DNA of 63,356 nucleotides from an uncultured Saprospiraceae bacterium. Its GTDB lineage: Bacteria; Bacteroidota; Bacteroidia; Chitinophagales; Saprospiraceae. Where the stretch lies: positions 1-63,356 of the forward strand of contig CALGAW010000010.1 in NCBI GenBank assembly GCA_937959115.1. The letters run 5' to 3'. Shown one piece after another: positions 45,038 to 55,165 of the stretch (position 1 is the stretch's first letter; each line of letters begins with the position of its first letter). Below the pieces are notes generated by a model. It did no database searches, was not told where the DNA came from, and was given only the letters and a program-made list of their open reading frames with translations. Made by a program: the position numbers and the translations under genes.

Positions 45038-48013
45038 CTATTCAAAATAAACAAGTCGTTCAGAATCAGTATCATTTAAAATATTACATTCTCCACCACC
45101 AAACGGCACGATAGATGCGGTAATTGTCGTCTGTCCATCCGTAAACTGAGGATCATAAATTGCTTGAAAACCGAAAGCAGATGTTGCGCCAGCACCAATC
45201 ACAAGGCTAGGACCTTGATAAATCCAAGTTCTCACAATTCCGTTATCTCCTTGATAATTCCAATCACTATTTTGAACAGGTGTCAATGCTGCCATCATCA
45301 ATCCTGGATCCCAAGAAAATGCAAGTCTTGGATCTGATGGCACCCGAACAACGATAATGCTTCCATCTGTATCAATATTATTCAATTCTGTTATTTCAAC
45401 GGCAACCTCCACTGCAGATATTCCGGCAATATTACCGGGCAAAATCGTAGTAACAGGTGTTAAGTCAGGACATAAATTATCACAACCAGACTGATCCGCA
45501 GTTATAGGTCCAGAAATACTTGCCTCCTCAAAGTCACAAGGATCAAGTGGATCTGTTCCATCAGTACATTCATCTTCATTTGTTACACCGTCTCCATCAC
45601 AATCCAACGTACTTAATGGATGTGAAGGATCGACACTCAAGGTATCACAGATATCTACAATTCCTAAAACCGCTTCAACGCAGAATTCAGGAGCATAGAT
45701 TTCATCATCTATTGGATCAGCAGGATCAGCTCCATTGACACACTCCTCTAGGTTGGGAATACCGCCATTATCACAGTCTAAAGATGCCCAAGGATGTGCT
45801 GGATCTCCATCAATAATTGCGCAAAGATCAACATCAGCAATTACTGCTGAGTAACAGTCATCAATCGGATCAGAGGGGTCTCCCGCTCCTTCTACACATT
45901 CAATATAATTTGAAATACCACCATTGTCACAGTCTAATGTTGCCAATGGGTGATTCATATCGTAATTGATGAGTTCACAAAGATTCAATTCAGCATCTAG
46001 AGCTGACTGACAATCGTCTTGCGGGTCGAATGGGTCTGCACCAGTAGCACATTCTACCTCGTTTGTTACGCCACCCTCATCACAATCAAGCGTAGCAAAC
46101 GGTGAATCAGGATTGCTGGTAATCTCAGCACAAATATCCATTGAAGTACTCTCTGCAATAGAGCAGTCATCTGAAGGATCAAGTGGATCACCACCATTTG
46201 CGCATTCTGTTGCATTGATCACACCACCATTATCACAATCTAACATTCCGATTGGATGGGAAGGATCTGTTGCTAAAATAGTACAAATATCAATCACACC
46301 ATTCTCCGCTTCCGTGCATAGATCACAATCATCTAAACCAACGATAACACTAAGGAGAATACAGCAACCTTTACTATCAAGTACAGTTACTGAATATTCT
46401 CCCGCAGCCAAGCCAGTTGCTGTCGATGAAGTTTGTCCGTCACTCCAAACATACATGTATCCACTGGTCCCATTTGAAGCAGTAACGGTTGCTTCACCAA
46501 GTGTTACTCCACACCATTCGTCTGTGATAGCTACAGTGGCAGAAAGCTTATTGGGTTCCCCAATCGTTCCAGAGGCAGTTCCAGTGCAGCCCTGCGCATC
46601 AGTCACAGTTACAGTATAGGTACCAGGAGAGAGTCCTGTTGCTGTTTGACTATTCTGTCCATCACTCCATGTATAGGTCACAGGGTTGTTTGGATTTGTA
46701 GCAGTCGCCGTCAATTCTCCATCCTCATTTCCATTACAGGTAACATCGTTACTAGTTACATTCGTCATGAGCACTGGACCATCAATGATCATCATAGCGT
46801 TTGTTGCTGTGCAGCCTTGTGCATCAGTTATAGTCAATACATAGGTGCCGGCGGGTAGGCCCGTAACAATTTGGTCGGTGGTGCCATTACTCCAATTATA
46901 GCTATATGGTGGCACACCTCCTACTCCTGTCCCAACAGCAGAACCGTCGCTTGAACCTGCACATACGTTACTGACAATATTACCGATTACATTTATTAGT
47001 ACTGGAGGCTCAGTTATCGTAATGGTACATTCTGTTGGACAGCATTCCACTGAAGAGACGGTGAGCGTATATGTGCCAGCCATTAATCCTGTTATGGTTA
47101 AGGTGGTGTCTCCTGTACTCCATATGTATGCTAGGGAATCGCAACCTGTACCAGGAACGATTACAGAAGCTGTAATACTACCATCGGCTCCTCCATTACA
47201 ACTTACATTGGTCGGAGTTAAGGAACAAACTAGAGCAGCATTAGGAGGATTAATAAAGGTAAACGTTTCTTTCGTACATCCAGCAGCATCGGTCACCGTT
47301 ACATAGTGCGTACCACTTTGCAAGCCTGTGGCTGTAGGGCTGGTGCTACCATTACTCCATACATAGCTGTAAGGCATTACGCCCCCAGAAGCTGAAACAG
47401 TTGCAAAACCAGGACCACCATCACACGTCTCAGGCTCTCTTTCAATCGTACATTCTAACAAAGGATTGCATGGGGCTCCCAATATTGTAAATTCTTCTCT
47501 TTCAATTGCGCAGGTAGTTCCAGTTTGATTGTATTCACCAAAAACGCCATCGTTATCACTATCCAGATCACGATCCCAAGGAATAAGGAAAAAAGTGACA
47601 TCATTTCCACTACAAGCCATGCTATTCACAAAACTATGGGTAAAAAAGTAGCCTGAAGCACAAAGATCTGGGGCATTAATGGATCCGAGATAAGTTAAAA
47701 GAGAGTTAGGCAATGGGGTTGTCGTCTCAAAAGGTACTCCTTGCAACGGATCATAGATAGAAGGAGCTTGTGCTGGTCCTGGATTAATAAAATAATAAAC
47801 ATGAAGGTCCATATTCCCATTTCCTGGGTTGCAGGGTACTGCAGTATTTTCAAACAAGATAGTTGTAGAACCATTATTAGGATCTCCGCAAATGTCTTGT
47901 TTTTTCACCCATTGGTAGTTCTCAGTACATTGAGCGGATAAATCAGCCGTAAAATTTATTATACTGATAAATAAAAATAATAAGAATAATGTAAAATTGT
48001 TGACGCTAGTCAT
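45038..48013 (-). CDS. Secreted SprB-repeat and calcium-repeat protein without recognisable sorting domain
   Basis: A 991-residue protein. After the signal peptide (NFTADLSAQ) comes a cysteine-containing N-terminal domain of unknown family (about residues 28-190), then five SprB repeats (about 190-560). Six acidic repeats of about 48 residues follow (about 565-850), with the core LDCDNGGxxNxxECxxGADPxDPxDDC and LDCDGDGVTNEDEC in the last. They fit thrombospondin type 3-like calcium loops. The last ~140 residues form a beta-rich domain of unknown family (VAVEITELNNIDTDGSIIVV, in part). The protein ends at SERLVYFE, just before the terminator, with no type A or B CTD. Confidence 0.86.
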   Translation of the reverse strand: MTSVNNFTLFLLFLFISIINFTADLSAQCTENYQWVKKQDICGDPNNGSTTILFENTAVPCNPGNGNMDLHVYYFINPGPAQAPSIYDPLQGVPFETTTPLPNSLLTYLGSINAPDLCASGYFFTHSFVNSMACSGNDVTFFLIPWDRDLDSDNDGVFGEYNQTGTTCAIEREEFTILGAPCNPLLECTIEREPETCDGGPGFATVSASGGVMPYSYVWSNGSTSPTATGLQSGTHYVTVTDAAGCTKETFTFINPPNAALVCSLTPTNVSCNGGADGSITASVIVPGTGCDSLAYIWSTGDTTLTITGLMAGTYTLTVSSVECCPTECTITITEPPVLINVIGNIVSNVCAGSSDGSAVGTGVGGVPPYSYNWSNGTTDQIVTGLPAGTYVLTITDAQGCTATNAMMIIDGPVLMTNVTSNDVTCNGNEDGELTATATNPNNPVTYTWSDGQNSQTATGLSPGTYTVTVTDAQGCTGTASGTIGEPNKLSATVAITDEWCGVTLGEATVTASNGTSGYMYVWSDGQTSSTATGLAAGEYSVTVLDSKGCCILLSVIVGLDDCDLCTEAENGVIDICTILATDPSHPIGMLDCDNGGVINATECANGGDPLDPSDDCSIAESTSMDICAEITSNPDSPFATLDCDEGGVTNEVECATGADPFDPQDDCQSALDAELNLCELINYDMNHPLATLDCDNGGISNYIECVEGAGDPSDPIDDCYSAVIADVDLCAIIDGDPAHPWASLDCDNGGIPNLEECVNGADPADPIDDEIYAPEFCVEAVLGIVDICDTLSVDPSHPLSTLDCDGDGVTNEDECTDGTDPLDPCDFEEASISGPITADQSGCDNLCPDLTPVTTILPGNIAGISAVEVAVEITELNNIDTDGSIIVVRVPSDPRLAFSWDPGLMMAALTPVQNSDWNYQGDNGIVRTWIYQGPSLVIGAGATSAFGFQAIYDPQFTDGQTTITASIVPFGGGECNILNDTDSERLVYFE

Positions 48014-48354
48014 AAGTATGGATTATTAAATTTATGATTAAAATAATTACAATAGGTATAAAGGTCGGAATGTCATCAAAGAGAAGAGTACATTTTTTAT
48101 AAAGTAGTAAAATGTATATAAATGGTTGCCTTCAAAAATAAATTAACATATTTGAGACGTGGTGTTTTGAAAAAGTGCACACTTTCAAGTAAAATTAAAT
48201 ATAAATTTATTGTATTAATATAAAACAATCATCATAAACAATTATTTCAACTAAAAAACGAATTGTTCTAAACCAGAATTAAGGTTAATTGGAAATTCAA
48301 ATTGTATTTACCTATATTTGCGACCAGTAAAAATCACTCAAAAAATTACATACT
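48014..48354. other. 341-base intergenic region between divergent genes
   Basis: AT-rich. It holds the lpdA promoter at 48289-48320. I see no other feature. Confidence 0.5.
48289..48320 (+). promoter_or_regulatory. lpdA promoter (-33 TTG, -7 TATATTTG)
   Basis: TTG at 48289-48291 and TATATTTG at 48313-48320 are 21 bases apart, as in the Bacteroidota housekeeping consensus. The start codon is about 34 bases downstream. Confidence 0.6.
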
Positions 48355-49749
48355 ATGAGCTACGATATTATTGTTGTAGGAAGCGGACCGGGAGGCTATG
48401 TTGCAGCCATCAGAGCATCACAATTAGGCTTAAAAACAGCAGTTGTTGAAAAAGAATCGCTAGGCGGAATTTGTCTAAACTGGGGTTGTATTCCCACCAA
48501 AGCATTATTGAAAAGTGCACAGGTATTCGATTACATCAAACATGCAGACAAATATGGAATATCAGTAAAAGGTGCTGAAGCTGACTTCTCAGGCATGGTC
48601 AACAGAAGCCGTGATGTGGCCAACGGTATGAGTAAAGGAGTGAATTTTCTTCTGAAGAAAAACAAAGTAGATGTGCTAATGGGCTTTGGAAAACTAGTCA
48701 AAGGCAAGCAGGTAGAAGTTACTGGAGCGGATGGCAAAAAAGCACTCCACAGTGCTAAACACATCATCCTTGCAACTGGCGGAAGAGCAAAACAGCTCCC
48801 TAACCTGCCAATCGATGGCAAAAGAATCATTGGCTATAGAAAAGCAATGTCCCTAGAAAAACAACCTGCCAAAATAGTAATCGTTGGTGCTGGAGCAATT
48901 GGTGTAGAATTCGCTTATTTCTATAATACCATTGGGACAGAAGTGACCATCGTTGAATACGCAAACAGACTAGTACCCAATGAAGATGTGGACGTCTCCA
49001 AAGAGCTTAACCGCAGTTTCAAGAAAGCAAAAATGAAAGTGATGACTAGTTCTTCGGTAGATAAAGTAGAGGTCACTGGAAAAAAATGCAAAGTAACGGT
49101 CACTGATCTTAAAAAGAAAACTCAATCAACAATTGAAGCAGATGTTGTGCTTTCAGCTGTTGGAGTAGCAACAAATATTGAAAACATCGGACTAGAAGAT
49201 CTTGGTATTAAAACCGACAGAGGTCAAGTCCTAGTCGATGATTTTTACAAAACAAATGTTGATGGCATCTATGCAATCGGCGATATCGTAAAAGGACCAG
49301 CACTCGCGCATGTTGCAAGCGCAGAAGGGATTTTATGTGTCGAGAAAATCGCAGGGCATTCTCCAGAACCTCTGGACTATAATAACATACCAGGCTGCAC
49401 CTACTGCATTCCTGAAATCGCATCTGTTGGCTATACCGAAGAAAAAGCCAAGGAAGCGGGTTATGAGATTAAGGTTGGGAAATTTCCATTCTCAGCTTCA
49501 GGAAAGGCGAGTGCTGCTGGTGACAAAACTGGCTTCGTAAAAGTCATTTTCGATGCGAAATATGGTGAGTTCCTAGGAGCACACATGATAGGAAGCAATG
49601 TTACTGAAATGATTGCAGAAATAGTTGCCGTCAGAAAACTGGAAACGACTGGCCATGAAATCATTAAAACGGTTCATCCACACCCAACAATGAGTGAAGC
49701 GGTAATGGAGGCTGCAGCAGCTGCCTACGATGAAGTAATACATTTATAG
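48355..49749 (+). CDS. lpdA: Dihydrolipoyl dehydrogenase (E3)
   Basis: A 464-residue flavoprotein with FAD motif DIIVVGSGPGGYVAAIRASQ and the redox disulfide GGIC(40)LNWGC(45)IPTK. The NAD motif is VIVGAGAIGVEFAYFY and the second FAD motif is VDGIYAIGDI. The catalytic dyad lies in HPHPTMSE (His443, Glu448). It reoxidises dihydrolipoamide in the pyruvate and 2-oxoglutarate dehydrogenase and glycine cleavage complexes. The gene stands alone with its own promoter, so it probably serves several complexes. Confidence 0.96.
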   Translation: MSYDIIVVGSGPGGYVAAIRASQLGLKTAVVEKESLGGICLNWGCIPTKALLKSAQVFDYIKHADKYGISVKGAEADFSGMVNRSRDVANGMSKGVNFLLKKNKVDVLMGFGKLVKGKQVEVTGADGKKALHSAKHIILATGGRAKQLPNLPIDGKRIIGYRKAMSLEKQPAKIVIVGAGAIGVEFAYFYNTIGTEVTIVEYANRLVPNEDVDVSKELNRSFKKAKMKVMTSSSVDKVEVTGKKCKVTVTDLKKKTQSTIEADVVLSAVGVATNIENIGLEDLGIKTDRGQVLVDDFYKTNVDGIYAIGDIVKGPALAHVASAEGILCVEKIAGHSPEPLDYNNIPGCTYCIPEIASVGYTEEKAKEAGYEIKVGKFPFSASGKASAAGDKTGFVKVIFDAKYGEFLGAHMIGSNVTEMIAEIVAVRKLETTGHEIIKTVHPHPTMSEAVMEAAAAAYDEVIHL

Positions 49750-49825
49750 GTTAAAGGCGAAACTTATTCTGGTTCTTTTATGTTACTACTAGTTGTAAGT
49801 AATTCATTCAGTTTAATTTCAGAAA

Positions 49826-50251
49826 ATGGAAAACCCTATTGACAAAGATAAAATTACTGAGAACCCCAGTACATTGCCCTATGCGCATACCGTTGGCGGT
49901 GCAGTAATTAAACCGACCAAAACCGCAGTGATCAAAAGTCGGTCCTTGTCGGCCATGGAAGATCAGACAAATCGACAACTAAACCAGATAAAAAAGCAAA
50001 TTGAATTATTAGCACACCAAGCACAAGAAATTCAAAGCAGAATAGAAATTTCTAAAAAAATATATCTAGCAGAAATCAACTTCAAACCATTGATGGGACA
50101 CATCTATCACCTATATGAAAAAGATACCGGAGATTGGGTATTATCCATGGTTGCGCCGAATGAATGGGGTAACAAATTACCGTTCGCAGCCTTTGTCTCT
50201 ACCGTCAAATTGTTATCTGATCATACTTGGGAGGTAATTGACGCTTTATGA
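49826..50251 (+). CDS. DUF2452 family protein
   Basis: A 141-residue cytoplasmic protein. The start NPSTLPYAHTVGGAVIKP and the motif NFKPLMGHIYHLYEK...MVAPNEWG identify DUF2452, a family of unknown function in Bacteroidota and some eukaryotes. A central helix (RQLNQIKKQIELLAHQAQEIQ, in part) may form a coiled coil. It lies 76 bases after lpdA. Confidence 0.85.
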   Translation: MENPIDKDKITENPSTLPYAHTVGGAVIKPTKTAVIKSRSLSAMEDQTNRQLNQIKKQIELLAHQAQEIQSRIEISKKIYLAEINFKPLMGHIYHLYEKDTGDWVLSMVAPNEWGNKLPFAAFVSTVKLLSDHTWEVIDAL

Positions 50252-50348
50252 GACAACTAGGCATCATTCTTCTATCTATAAAAACAGGTCTGATATTTGA
50301 TAATTATGCCTTAGTTTATAAAAATATCCTTCTACAAGTTAATTGGTG

Positions 50349-51698
50349 ATGATCGAAAAGGGCGCAGCTGTAATTAATCCAACATATGGACAAATCTGGA
50401 AGATTTCAGTGCCTATCATGCTAGGCGGTGCAGCTCAGAATATTATCACTTTGATGGATGGTATTTTCCTAGGCAGAGTAGGTGAAGTAGAGCTAGGAGC
50501 GATTGGTTTTGTTGGCGTCTTCTATCTCATCATCGCTTCAATTGGCTACGGATTTTCGAAGGGCGGACAAATCATGATTGCTAGGCGGTTTGGTGAAGGA
50601 GATGCTGATGCTATTGGCCGTACAACTTACAGTATGCTGTATTTTGAGTTTGGGTTGGCTGTCATGATGTTTCTCTTTATGCAGTATGGCGCTTACTATT
50701 TCTTTTCTGCTACTATTAATTCAGATGCGATCTTCTATAAAAGTCTAGAATATCTTGAAACCCGCTCCTATGGCGTGTTCTTCAGTTATATTGGTGTAGC
50801 GATTATCGCTTTGTATACTGGCATAGCAAGGACAAATTTTATCATCGTCACAACAGTCATCCTTGGAGTCACTAATCTGATATTAAATTACGGTTTAATC
50901 TTTGGAAATTTTGGCTTACCAGAGATGGGGATTGCTGGAGCAGGACTCGCTAGTACTATTGCAGAGATTGTCGCTTTCCTTGTGTTTTTAGTGTATATGG
51001 CATTTGACAAGCAGATCAAACCTTACAACCTTTTCCGCCTGCCTAAAATCAATTTTGAAGAAATAAAAACGATGTTGCGTATTTCTTCGCCCATCGTACT
51101 ACAATTTGTAGTGTCTCTGGGTAGCTGGTATCTGTTCTTTGGTATCATTGAAAACCTAGGAGAACGTGAGCTAGCAGCAAGTAATGTACTTCGTATGGTT
51201 TATCTAGTCTTATCCATCCCTTGTTGGGGCTTCTCTTCTGGGATCAATACACTGGTCTCTAATATGATTGGTCAAAACCGAGTCGATATGGTATTCCCAG
51301 TGATTCGAAAAACAGTTTTCCTGTGTTTGACCACCACCATGCTAATCTCTTTACCTGTTATGCTCTTTCCCGATTGGGCGATGGCGGTGTTTACACCTGA
51401 AATGGCAATTCTCAACATGGCGCGGCCTGTATTGCCTTTGTTGATGGTTATCTTGGTACTGTTTTCAATCGGTACGATTATGTTCAATGGCTTAGTCGGC
51501 ACGGGTGCTACCTTTGCAAGTTTAAAAATTCAAGTCGTGAGTGCTGTTGTCTACATCTCCTCGATCTATCTCATTATTGAGTATATTGGTGGCGAACTAC
51601 AAATGGCCTGGTCTTCTGAGATTCTTTATTGGCTGGTTTATATCTGCTATACGTATTATCTATTGTATCGAAAAGGATGGCAAGGGGTTAAGGTTTAA
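50349..51698 (+). CDS. MATE family efflux transporter
   Basis: I start at the ATG at 50349 (449 residues); the in-frame TTG and GTG just before it add only two residues. The product has about twelve transmembrane helices, with the MATE entry motif PIMLGGAAQNIITLMDGIFLGRVGEVELGAIG and the midpoint repeat PIVLQFVVSLGSWYLFF. It would export cationic compounds or drugs by Na+ or H+ antiport across the inner membrane. The substrate is not known. Confidence 0.92.
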   Translation: MIEKGAAVINPTYGQIWKISVPIMLGGAAQNIITLMDGIFLGRVGEVELGAIGFVGVFYLIIASIGYGFSKGGQIMIARRFGEGDADAIGRTTYSMLYFEFGLAVMMFLFMQYGAYYFFSATINSDAIFYKSLEYLETRSYGVFFSYIGVAIIALYTGIARTNFIIVTTVILGVTNLILNYGLIFGNFGLPEMGIAGAGLASTIAEIVAFLVFLVYMAFDKQIKPYNLFRLPKINFEEIKTMLRISSPIVLQFVVSLGSWYLFFGIIENLGERELAASNVLRMVYLVLSIPCWGFSSGINTLVSNMIGQNRVDMVFPVIRKTVFLCLTTTMLISLPVMLFPDWAMAVFTPEMAILNMARPVLPLLMVILVLFSIGTIMFNGLVGTGATFASLKIQVVSAVVYISSIYLIIEYIGGELQMAWSSEILYWLVYICYTYYLLYRKGWQGVKV

Positions 51699-51843
51699 GA
51701 ACAAGAGGAATTCCTTTATCGTCATCACAAGACTTATTATCGGTTAAACCATTATTCAATTAGAATAGAATGGCAATTAATAATAAATCAGGAACAATTT
51801 CCTTTATAAAATAAATTAACTTCCAACTTTCAATTAAATACAT

Positions 51844-51851
51844 TAATTTTG
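51844..51851 (+). promoter_or_regulatory. -7 promoter element for the oxidoreductase cluster
   Basis: TAATTTTG matches TAnnTTTG, about 60 bases upstream of the ATG at 51913. Confidence 0.45.
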
Positions 51852-51912
51852 TCCTCATTCAAACACATCTCTTTACTAATTTGCAATTTAAGGGCCTTAA
51901 GAATCAAGTAGA

Positions 51913-53460
51913 ATGACCACTATTTCAACAAAATATGATGTTGTAATCATAGGGAGTGGCTTAGGTAGTTTACTCTGCGCCAGACTACTCGGCATGGAAG
52001 GATACAAGGTTTGTGTGCTTGAAAAAAACAGGCAATTTGGTGGCAATCTTCAGACATTTGCAAGAGACAAACGGATTTTTGATACTGGTGTTCATTACCT
52101 TGGCGGACTTGGTAAGGGACAGAACCTATATCGAATTTTCAACTACGTTGGTCTCATGGACAAACTGAAGCTGGAGCCCATGAATCTAGAAGCATTTGAC
52201 ATCATTTCGTTTGATGGTGATCCCAATCGTTATAAACTTGCCCAAGGATACGACCGGTTTACCAATACACTTATAAGTCATTTTCCTGATGAAGAGGATG
52301 CCATTCATACATTTGTATCTAAAATCAAGGAAATAGCTGACTACTTTTCTGTATACAATATTCGCCCTGGCACTGAAAACTCAGTAGAAACCGACTTCTT
52401 CAACATAAGTGCTAAGGACTATATCGCTTCACTAACATCTAATAAAGCACTTCAAGGGGTATTGGCAGGCAACAGCTTTCTTTATGCCGGTAGAGCCGAT
52501 AAAACGCCGCTTTACGTATTGGCAATGTCAATCGATCCCTATATCAAGAGTGCTTGGAGATGTATTGACGGCGGTTCGCAAATAGCGAAAGAACTGATTA
52601 AACTGATAAAAGCGGATGGTGGACAGGTCATAAAATACAAGGAAGTCAAGCGTTTTGTCTTCAAAGATGATCTCATCCAGTTTGCTGAAACACAAGATGG
52701 TGATCGGTTTGAAGCGGATCAGTTTATCTCTGGCATTCACCCGAAGGTGACATTGGATATGGTGGAACCAGGAAAAATCAGAAAAGTATTCATTAAACGA
52801 ATCAACCGACTGAAAAATACAATGGCGGGGTTTGGTGTACACCTTGTTTTTCATGAGAATACATTTCCTTATAAAAAGAACAACCACTACCATTTCAGAT
52901 CTTATGATGCTTGGAGAGGTGTGGATTATGAAGAAGGCAATTGGCCAGACAGTATTGTAATTACCTTCTCCGCAAGCTCCAGATCACAAGAATGGGCAGA
53001 AACGCTTACGGTTATGGGATACATGAAGTTTGAAGAAGTAGAACAATGGGCAAACACCTTCAACACGACTTCCAAACAACAAGATAGAGGAGAAGATTAT
53101 GCGGCATTCAAAGAAGAGAAAGCAGAGTTATTGATTGCAGAGGCGGAAAAAGTTTTTCCTTCAATCAGATCTTGTATTAAATCTGTCCATACTTCAAGTC
53201 CATTGAGCTATAGAGATTACATTGGAGGAGATGATGGCACAATGTATGGAATTGAACGAGATTACAAGAATCCGTTAGTAAGTTACCTTTCACCTAGAAC
53301 AAGAGTGAAGAATTTATTGCTTACCGGACAAAATCTAAATTTACATGGTATAATGGGCGTTTCTATCAGTGCAATTGTTACTTGTACTGAATTATTAGGT
53401 CCTAATTATATTATTAATAAAATTCATGAACAAGAAAGCAAAGCGGCGAAAGTTACGTAG
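51913..53460 (+). CDS. FAD-dependent oxidoreductase, phytoene desaturase / retinol saturase-like
   Basis: A 515-residue protein with dinucleotide motif DVVIIGSGLGSLLCARLLG, followed by VCVLEKNRQFGGNLQTF and the substrate-entry segment FDTGVHYLGGL found in CrtI and retinol saturases. The C-terminal flavin motif is LLLTGQNLNLHGIMGVSISA. Such enzymes desaturate, saturate or isomerise polyene or fatty chains. The substrate is unknown. Its 3' end overlaps the next gene by 35 bases, so the two are translationally coupled. Confidence 0.88.
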   Translation: MTTISTKYDVVIIGSGLGSLLCARLLGMEGYKVCVLEKNRQFGGNLQTFARDKRIFDTGVHYLGGLGKGQNLYRIFNYVGLMDKLKLEPMNLEAFDIISFDGDPNRYKLAQGYDRFTNTLISHFPDEEDAIHTFVSKIKEIADYFSVYNIRPGTENSVETDFFNISAKDYIASLTSNKALQGVLAGNSFLYAGRADKTPLYVLAMSIDPYIKSAWRCIDGGSQIAKELIKLIKADGGQVIKYKEVKRFVFKDDLIQFAETQDGDRFEADQFISGIHPKVTLDMVEPGKIRKVFIKRINRLKNTMAGFGVHLVFHENTFPYKKNNHYHFRSYDAWRGVDYEEGNWPDSIVITFSASSRSQEWAETLTVMGYMKFEEVEQWANTFNTTSKQQDRGEDYAAFKEEKAELLIAEAEKVFPSIRSCIKSVHTSSPLSYRDYIGGDDGTMYGIERDYKNPLVSYLSPRTRVKNLLLTGQNLNLHGIMGVSISAIVTCTELLGPNYIINKIHEQESKAAKVT

Positions 53461-55162
53461 AACCAAAAGCAGAAAAGGTGCTGGTCTACTCCTAAGAATT
53501 CTAAAACGTTTGGGTATATTATTATTCATTCTGTTTCTAGTACTAGGCTTGCTAAGCATTTTGTTTAACTGGGCAACCAAAGTCAATCCTCCAGAACCAA
53601 CAGATGAGTCTGCCTTAGCGTTAAAACGTAGTCAAGTTGCAGAAAATCATTACCAAATCGGAAAAAACTGGCTTAGAAAAAATGACGCTGGCCTTTGGGA
53701 AATGTATACCGAAGGAAAACCGTTTGAAAGAGGAGTGATTAATGGTAAGTTATCAAAAGAGTTGGTTCAAGAACAGGAGAAGCACTTTGTCAGTCAACTA
53801 AACGAAATCGTCCCATCTCCATTTTATATCCGTTTTCTAAAATATTTAATTGGCTGGTTTAATCGTGATTTAGATGAATTTATTCCAGAGGAGTTTCAGC
53901 TAGAAATTTTTGGTGTTTCCAAATCAGCTTCTGAGGAATACGACTTCATCGCTCCTAATTATCAACGGATGTTAAACTACCATGCTGCACATGATATTGG
54001 CCACGCACTCCAAAACATGGCAATGGTTGGTTGTACCTCTTTTGCAACTTGGGAAGGAAAATCAGAAGACAGCACACTGATCATCGCTCGTAATTTTGAC
54101 TTTTATGTTGGGGAAGAGTTTGCAGAAAACAAGATGGTCAGCTTTATAGCGCCCGATCAAGGACATAAGTTCATGATGGTCACATGGGGCGGGATGATTG
54201 GAGTGGTTTCTGGAATGAATGAACATGGATTGACAATCACCCTTAATGCTGCCAAATCAGAAGTGCCAGACAAAGCAGCAACACCGATCTCTATCCTAGG
54301 AAGACAAATTCTGCAGTACGCTTCTACAATTGAAGAAGCCTACTCAATTGCAGAAGAGCACAAAACCTTTGTTAGTGAGTCCTTGATGATCGGATCTGCT
54401 AAGGACAAAGAAGTCGCAATTATTGAAAAAACGCCAACGCAAATCGGTATTTATAAGACAAAACGTAACTATATTTCCTGTTCTAATCACTTTCAGAGTG
54501 AGACGTTTAAGTCTGATGATCTGAATCTCCAGAATATCGCTGAGTCAGATTCTCCTTATCGGTTTAAGCGTGTTACTGAATTGATTCGGCGGGAGCGACA
54601 AATTGATGTAAGAGATGCAGCAGATATCCTAAGAAACCAAAAAGGCATTGGCGGAGCAGAGCTAGGAATGGGCAACGAAAAAGCCATTAATCAGTTAATC
54701 GCACATCACTCAGTGATTTTTAAGCCAGAGCAACGCTTGGTTTGGGTTTCGACTGCCCCTTATCAACTTGGTAAGTTCATTGCCTATGACTTGAATAAGA
54801 TCTTTGCAGACACTTTTCAACTTAAAAGCGAGCAACCGATAACGATTGACAGCCTTACCATCCCTGTTGACAACTTTCTGCTATCGACTGATTATAGAAA
54901 TTTCAAGCAGTACCAATTGCTTAAAAAGGAGCTTAAACAGTTAACCAAGGACAAGGAAGACTTACCGACAGATTTTGAGAAGAACTTCCTAATGCTGAAC
55001 CCCGAAATGTACTTAACACATGCAATGTTAGGCGATTATCACAAGACAAAAAACGATTGCTCTACGGCTAAAAAGCATTACGAGGTTGCACTAACAAAAG
55101 AAATTCCTAAGAAAGCGGAGACCGATCGATTGAAAAAGGAAATTGAAGCATGCGAACCATAA
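53426..55162 (+). CDS. C45-family autoproteolytic acyltransferase/hydrolase, membrane-anchored
   Basis: A 578-residue protein. The basic N-terminus (KKAKRRKLRRTKSRKG) and one transmembrane helix (about residues 28-50) suggest a periplasmic catalytic domain. The N-terminal-nucleophile site is MVGCTSFATWEG: cleavage before Cys203 would expose the nucleophile, as in isopenicillin N acyltransferase. Downstream family motifs (DSTLIIARNFDF, TWGGMIGVVSGMNEHGLTITLNAAKS) are intact. The last ~60 residues look TPR-like (AMLGDYHKTKNDCSTAKKHYEVAL, in part). It probably transfers or hydrolyses acyl groups on amines; the substrate is unknown. Confidence 0.85.
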   Translation: MNKKAKRRKLRRTKSRKGAGLLLRILKRLGILLFILFLVLGLLSILFNWATKVNPPEPTDESALALKRSQVAENHYQIGKNWLRKNDAGLWEMYTEGKPFERGVINGKLSKELVQEQEKHFVSQLNEIVPSPFYIRFLKYLIGWFNRDLDEFIPEEFQLEIFGVSKSASEEYDFIAPNYQRMLNYHAAHDIGHALQNMAMVGCTSFATWEGKSEDSTLIIARNFDFYVGEEFAENKMVSFIAPDQGHKFMMVTWGGMIGVVSGMNEHGLTITLNAAKSEVPDKAATPISILGRQILQYASTIEEAYSIAEEHKTFVSESLMIGSAKDKEVAIIEKTPTQIGIYKTKRNYISCSNHFQSETFKSDDLNLQNIAESDSPYRFKRVTELIRRERQIDVRDAADILRNQKGIGGAELGMGNEKAINQLIAHHSVIFKPEQRLVWVSTAPYQLGKFIAYDLNKIFADTFQLKSEQPITIDSLTIPVDNFLLSTDYRNFKQYQLLKKELKQLTKDKEDLPTDFEKNFLMLNPEMYLTHAMLGDYHKTKNDCSTAKKHYEVALTKEIPKKAETDRLKKEIEACEP

Positions 55163-55165
55163 GAG

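Noticed and set aside
51541-51747. Plus-strand frame of 68 codons at the end of the MATE gene
   Set aside because: Mostly overlaps MATE in another frame, with no start signal or recognisable sequence.
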